From: an uncultured Mycoplasmatota bacterium
GTDB lineage: Bacteria > Bacillota_I > Bacilli_A > RF39 > UBA660
Direction of reading: 5' to 3'
DNA length: 6,827 bases
NCBI GenBank assembly: GCA_900554615.1
Contig: USIB01000066.1
Location: 1-6,827, forward strand
Shown: piece after piece, positions 4,918 to 6,827 of the stretch
Position numbering within the stretch: position 1 is the first letter of the stretch
Layout of the letters: each line of letters begins with the position of its first letter
The notes under the pieces: generated by a model
Seen by the model: the letters and a program-made list of their open reading frames with translations, nothing else
Told to the model about the DNA's origin: nothing
Databases searched by the model: none
Position numbers and translations under genes: made by a program

Positions 4918-5388
4918 CTATCTCCTTATACTATAAGTAATATTACTATCACTAAAATCATTTCCCTTATAATTACTTACAATAAAATAACCAATTACAA
5001 TTAAAACAACAATAGCAACCAACCCAATAATTATTTTAGGAATGCCAAGACCTTTTTTCTCTTTTGTATATGGAGAAACAGCATCTGGCTCACTAATAGA
5101 CTTCTTATCCTTTTTAGCCTTTTCTATTAAATCAATTGGAATCTTTGAAGTAATATCAAATAAATATTCATTAAATTCATCTAACATCTTTTCACTATCC
5201 AAACCTAAATATTTAGCATAATCCCTAATAAAGTATTTCAAATAAAAAACATCTTTAAAATCTTCAGTTTTACCTTCTTCAATACTCAAAATTTGACTAG
5301 GTCTCATCTTTAAATCTTCAGCAACCTCTTCAATAGAAAGACCATTTTCTTCTCTTTTATCTTTTAATTTAAGACCAATATTTTTCAT
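4918..5388 (-). CDS. RodZ/YmfM-like membrane-anchored helix-turn-helix protein, short form
   Basis: 156 aa. The N-terminal helix-turn-helix of the RodZ type spans about residues 3-70 (LKLKDKREENGLSIEEVAEDL, then PSQILSIEEGK and FYLKYFIRDYAKYLGLD). A charged linker (86-114) leads to one transmembrane helix at about 117-137 (IPKIIIGLVAIVVLIVIGYF) with lysines before it, and only about 19 residues outside. RodZ links MreB filaments to the cell-wall elongation machinery through its cytoplasmic domain. Bacillus YmfM is much longer, with an extracytoplasmic domain missing here. The frame ends in AGG-AGA-TAG, whose bases form the SD for pgsA. The start has AAGGAG four bases before the ATG, immediately after the 3' end of rnpB. 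Family assignment rests on domain order and the pgsA neighbour; a RodZ-like regulator with another role cannot be excluded. Confidence 0.8.
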   Translation of the reverse strand: MKNIGLKLKDKREENGLSIEEVAEDLKMRPSQILSIEEGKTEDFKDVFYLKYFIRDYAKYLGLDSEKMLDEFNEYLFDITSKIPIDLIEKAKKDKKSISEPDAVSPYTKEKKGLGIPKIIIGLVAIVVLIVIGYFIVSNYKGNDFSDSNITYSIRR

Positions 5389-5403
5389 AATACTCCTTAA
5401 TAA

Positions 5404-5759
5404 TAATAATAAATCTTATAAGCCATGTTCTGTACCTATTACTAGGCGGTAAATATTTATCTATGACATAAGTCATTCCCTCTAGATTCATTTTCTCTAG
5501 TTTAGGATTCCCCTACCATAATTTGGGTTTCTCGCTTGTGGGGTTTACCTCGTTTCATTCTATTTATTTCTAAATAGACTCGTCTCTGTGGCACTTTTAC
5601 ACATCTTTTATCATAGTTACCCTTAGATAAAAGATAAGCCGTCAGTTACCTGCCTTAGGTTATTTTTTCCCTAAGCACAAACACTACTATCATCGCAGAT
5701 AGTGCGAGCATGGACTTTCCTCTACATATCAAGTATGCAGCATTTACCCGAATATTATT
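5404..5759 (-). ncRNA. rnpB: RNase P RNA, type B
   Basis: Catalytic RNA of RNase P, which cuts the 5' leader from tRNA precursors. In minus-strand order the conserved blocks are TTCGGGTAAATGCTGC near the 5' end, GAGGAAAGTCCATGCTC (P4 5' half, conserved region I), and GACGAG with ATGAAACGAGGTAAACCCC (including the GGU of loop 15 that binds the tRNA CCA end). CACAAGCGAGAAACCCAAA follows, then ACAGAACATGGCTTATAAG (P4 3' half, conserved region V). The Bacillus-like layout marks type B. Ends are estimated from helix P1: AATAATATTC (5759-5750) with GATTTATTATT (5415-5405). The 5' end thus overlaps the gpsB stop codon (5755-5757). I see no good promoter inside gpsB and no terminator before rodZ, so the RNA is probably cut from a longer transcript. 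Confidence 0.97.
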
Positions 5760-6078
5760 GTTCTTTTCCTAAAACAATCTTTTCCAATTGTGAAATTCTT
5801 CTAATCAAATCAACATTAGTTATTTCTTTACCATCTAATTTAACTGCTTCAATACTAGATTTCAAATTTCTAACTTCTTGTTTTAAATCCTGATTTTCTT
5901 GTAATAAACTCTTTCTTTCCTTTTCAAGTTCCTTAATTATAATATTATACGTATTATAATCTCGAATAATTACATCTAAAAATTTATCTACTTCTTGTAA
6001 TCTATAACCTCTAGCATCAATCTTAAATTCCTTTTCTAGTATATCTTGAATAGTTAAAGAAATCTTGTCTCGGTTCAT
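5755..6078 (-). CDS. gpsB: Cell-division regulator GpsB (DivIVA-like)
   Basis: 107 aa. The N-terminal DivIVA-type lipid/PBP-binding domain reads ISLTIQDILEKEFK (6-19), RGYRLQEVDKFLDVIIRDY (23-41). It keeps the conserved Y25, D31 and D35 of Bacillus GpsB, which bind the cytoplasmic tail of class A penicillin-binding proteins. A coiled coil (about 42-75) and a linker follow. The short C-terminal multimerisation helix is NVDLIRRISQLEKIVLG (88-104), closely parallel to the Bacillus ending. GpsB moves peptidoglycan synthesis between side wall and septum. The start is supported by AGAGGTGAT before the ATG. rnpB follows at once, as in Bacillus, and the gene is transcribed divergently from the HerA-like gene. 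Confidence 0.94.
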   Translation of the reverse strand: MNRDKISLTIQDILEKEFKIDARGYRLQEVDKFLDVIIRDYNTYNIIIKELEKERKSLLQENQDLKQEVRNLKSSIEAVKLDGKEITNVDLIRRISQLEKIVLGKEQ

Positions 6079-6098
6079 AACATCACCTCTACAATAAA

Positions 6099-6127
6099 AT
6101 TATCTCAAAAAAACTAAATTTTGTCAA
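6099..6127 (-). promoter_or_regulatory. gpsB-rnpB promoter
   Basis: Minus-strand perfect -35 TTGACA (6122-6127), 17-bp spacer, -10 GATAAT (6099-6104); start expected near 6092, 14 bases before the gpsB ATG. A second minus-strand TATAAT lies about 30 bases upstream but lacks a good -35 box. This is the only strong promoter seen for gpsB, rnpB, rodZ and pgsA. Confidence 0.8.
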
Positions 6128-6220
6128 TCAAATTATAGTCCTTTTCAAACAGACTTAAACTATTTTATCACAAAATAAAAAAAATATCAAATATCACTAG
6201 CAATAAAAACAAAATTAAGA

Positions 6221-6226
6221 TATAAT
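6221..6226 (+). promoter_or_regulatory. -10 box of the HerA-like gene
   Basis: Perfect TATAAT with a weak -35 candidate TAGCAA (6198-6203) 17 bases upstream. The start would fall near 6233, so the transcript would begin with the ribosome binding site AGGTGAT (6234-6240), much like the abiE message. Confidence 0.5.
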
Positions 6227-6243
6227 TTAAAGTAGGTGATAAT

Positions 6244-6827
6244 ATGATAGGAACAATAGTTAAAATAGAAAATAACATAATAGATTTAAAGCCAAGCATA
6301 GATATATATGAATATGGAAATATGATTAACAAACATGTTGTGTTCGAAGGAAATCAAAAATTAATTGGAGAAATAATTAATATTAATCAATATATACAAG
6401 TTAAAATAGTTGGAGAAATAATTAACAATAATTTTATATATGGCGATATTAATAAACCCGCATTTAAAAGTACATGTAGACTAATAACAAAAGAAGATTT
6501 AGATATTATATTTTCAGCAAATACAAATAATTATTTAAAATTAGGAACATCAGTACTATATAAAAACTATGACATAAATCTAGCAATTAATCCATTCTTT
6601 TCTAATCACTTTGCAATATTAGGTAATACAGGTTCAGGAAAAAGTTACTCAGTAGCGAGAATAATTCAAAGCATATACGAAGATCCAAACAAAATTCCAT
6701 TTAGAAGTAATATATTTTTATTTGATGCTTATGGAGAGTATCAACAAGCATTTCTAAATATAGGAAATAATAATCCTAATATTAATACAAAACTTTATAC
6801 AACAGATTTAAAAGAAAAAAACATAGA
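6244..6827 (+). CDS. HerA-like ATPase (DUF87), N-terminal part (runs off window)
   Basis: 194 codons are visible and the frame is open to the window end. Residues 1 to about 100 form a beta-rich segment (MIGTIVKIENNIIDLKPS, GEIININQYIQVKIVGE) consistent with the HAS-barrel domain that precedes HerA ATPase cores. Walker A is GNTGSGKS (127-134), preceded by NHFAILGN, and 'IFLFDAYGEY' (157-166) matches the D-P-H-G-E-Y-type motif after Walker A in HerA/DUF87 proteins, with Ala-Tyr in place of Pro-His. HerA proteins are hexameric DNA translocases: in archaea they work with the NurA nuclease in end resection, and in bacteria some pair with nucleases or Sir2 proteins in phage defence. Which role applies cannot be decided, because the partner, if any, lies downstream. 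The start is fixed by AGGTGAT three bases before the ATG and a consensus -10 box. Confidence 0.85.
   Translation, partial: MIGTIVKIENNIIDLKPSIDIYEYGNMINKHVVFEGNQKLIGEIININQYIQVKIVGEIINNNFIYGDINKPAFKSTCRLITKEDLDIIFSANTNNYLKLGTSVLYKNYDINLAINPFFSNHFAILGNTGSGKSYSVARIIQSIYEDPNKIPFRSNIFLFDAYGEYQQAFLNIGNNNPNINTKLYTTDLKEKNI

Noticed and set aside
5702..5893. 63-aa plus-strand ORF over rnpB and gpsB
   Set aside because: Antisense to a clear RNA gene and a clear protein gene, with no initiation signals.

Overview
The window looks like chromosomal DNA of a very AT-rich, low-GC Gram-positive bacterium (Firmicutes/Bacilli-like, perhaps an uncultured gut lineage). Support comes from AGGAGG/AGGTGAT-type ribosome binding sites, TTGACA/TATAAT promoters, a type-B RNase P RNA with Bacillus-like neighbours, and a GpsB division protein. 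Tryptophan codons seen (RecA W291, lipid kinase W99, the membrane protein W18) are TGG and all stops seen are TAA or TAG. Nothing therefore points to the TGA=Trp code of Mycoplasma relatives.

Left end (1-about 1800) is accessory. It opens with the two-gene type IV toxin-antitoxin/abortive-infection module AbiE on the minus strand: AbiEi antitoxin (220-762) and the start of the AbiEii nucleotidyltransferase toxin (running off at base 1), with a 1-bp stop/start overlap. Its promoter is built into a 16-bp-arm inverted repeat that looks like an autoregulatory operator. Beyond it lie about 600 bp without a convincing intact gene. They hold a possible divergent structured RNA ending in an intrinsic terminator (about 850-995), a diverged and inverted second copy of the abiE promoter/operator followed by only 24 codons of an AbiEi-like start (1017-1159), a third partial copy of the repeat (1196-1231), and a perfect 22-bp-arm hairpin (1277-1330). 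A 55-codon minus-strand gene of unknown function with strong expression signals (1382-1549) follows. A three-helix membrane protein of unknown function (1796-2173, plus) then converges on the core block.

The core block (2170-6078, minus strand) reads, in transcription order, gpsB (cell division) - rnpB (RNase P RNA) - rodZ-like (cell shape) - pgsA (phosphatidylglycerol-phosphate synthase) - recA - lipid kinase of the DagK/YegS family. It joins two arrangements known from Bacillus (gpsB next to rnpB, and ymfM-pgsA-cinA-recA), with cinA absent. gpsB has a strong promoter; rnpB, rodZ and pgsA are packed with almost no gaps and probably share transcripts. recA has its own near-consensus promoter with a LexA-type SOS box just upstream. 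The genes link division/elongation (GpsB, RodZ) and anionic phospholipid metabolism (PgsA, lipid kinase) with DNA repair (RecA).

Right end (6244-6827, plus strand, divergent from gpsB) is the N-terminal third or so of a HerA/FtsK-type ATPase with an intact Walker A motif; it runs off the window.
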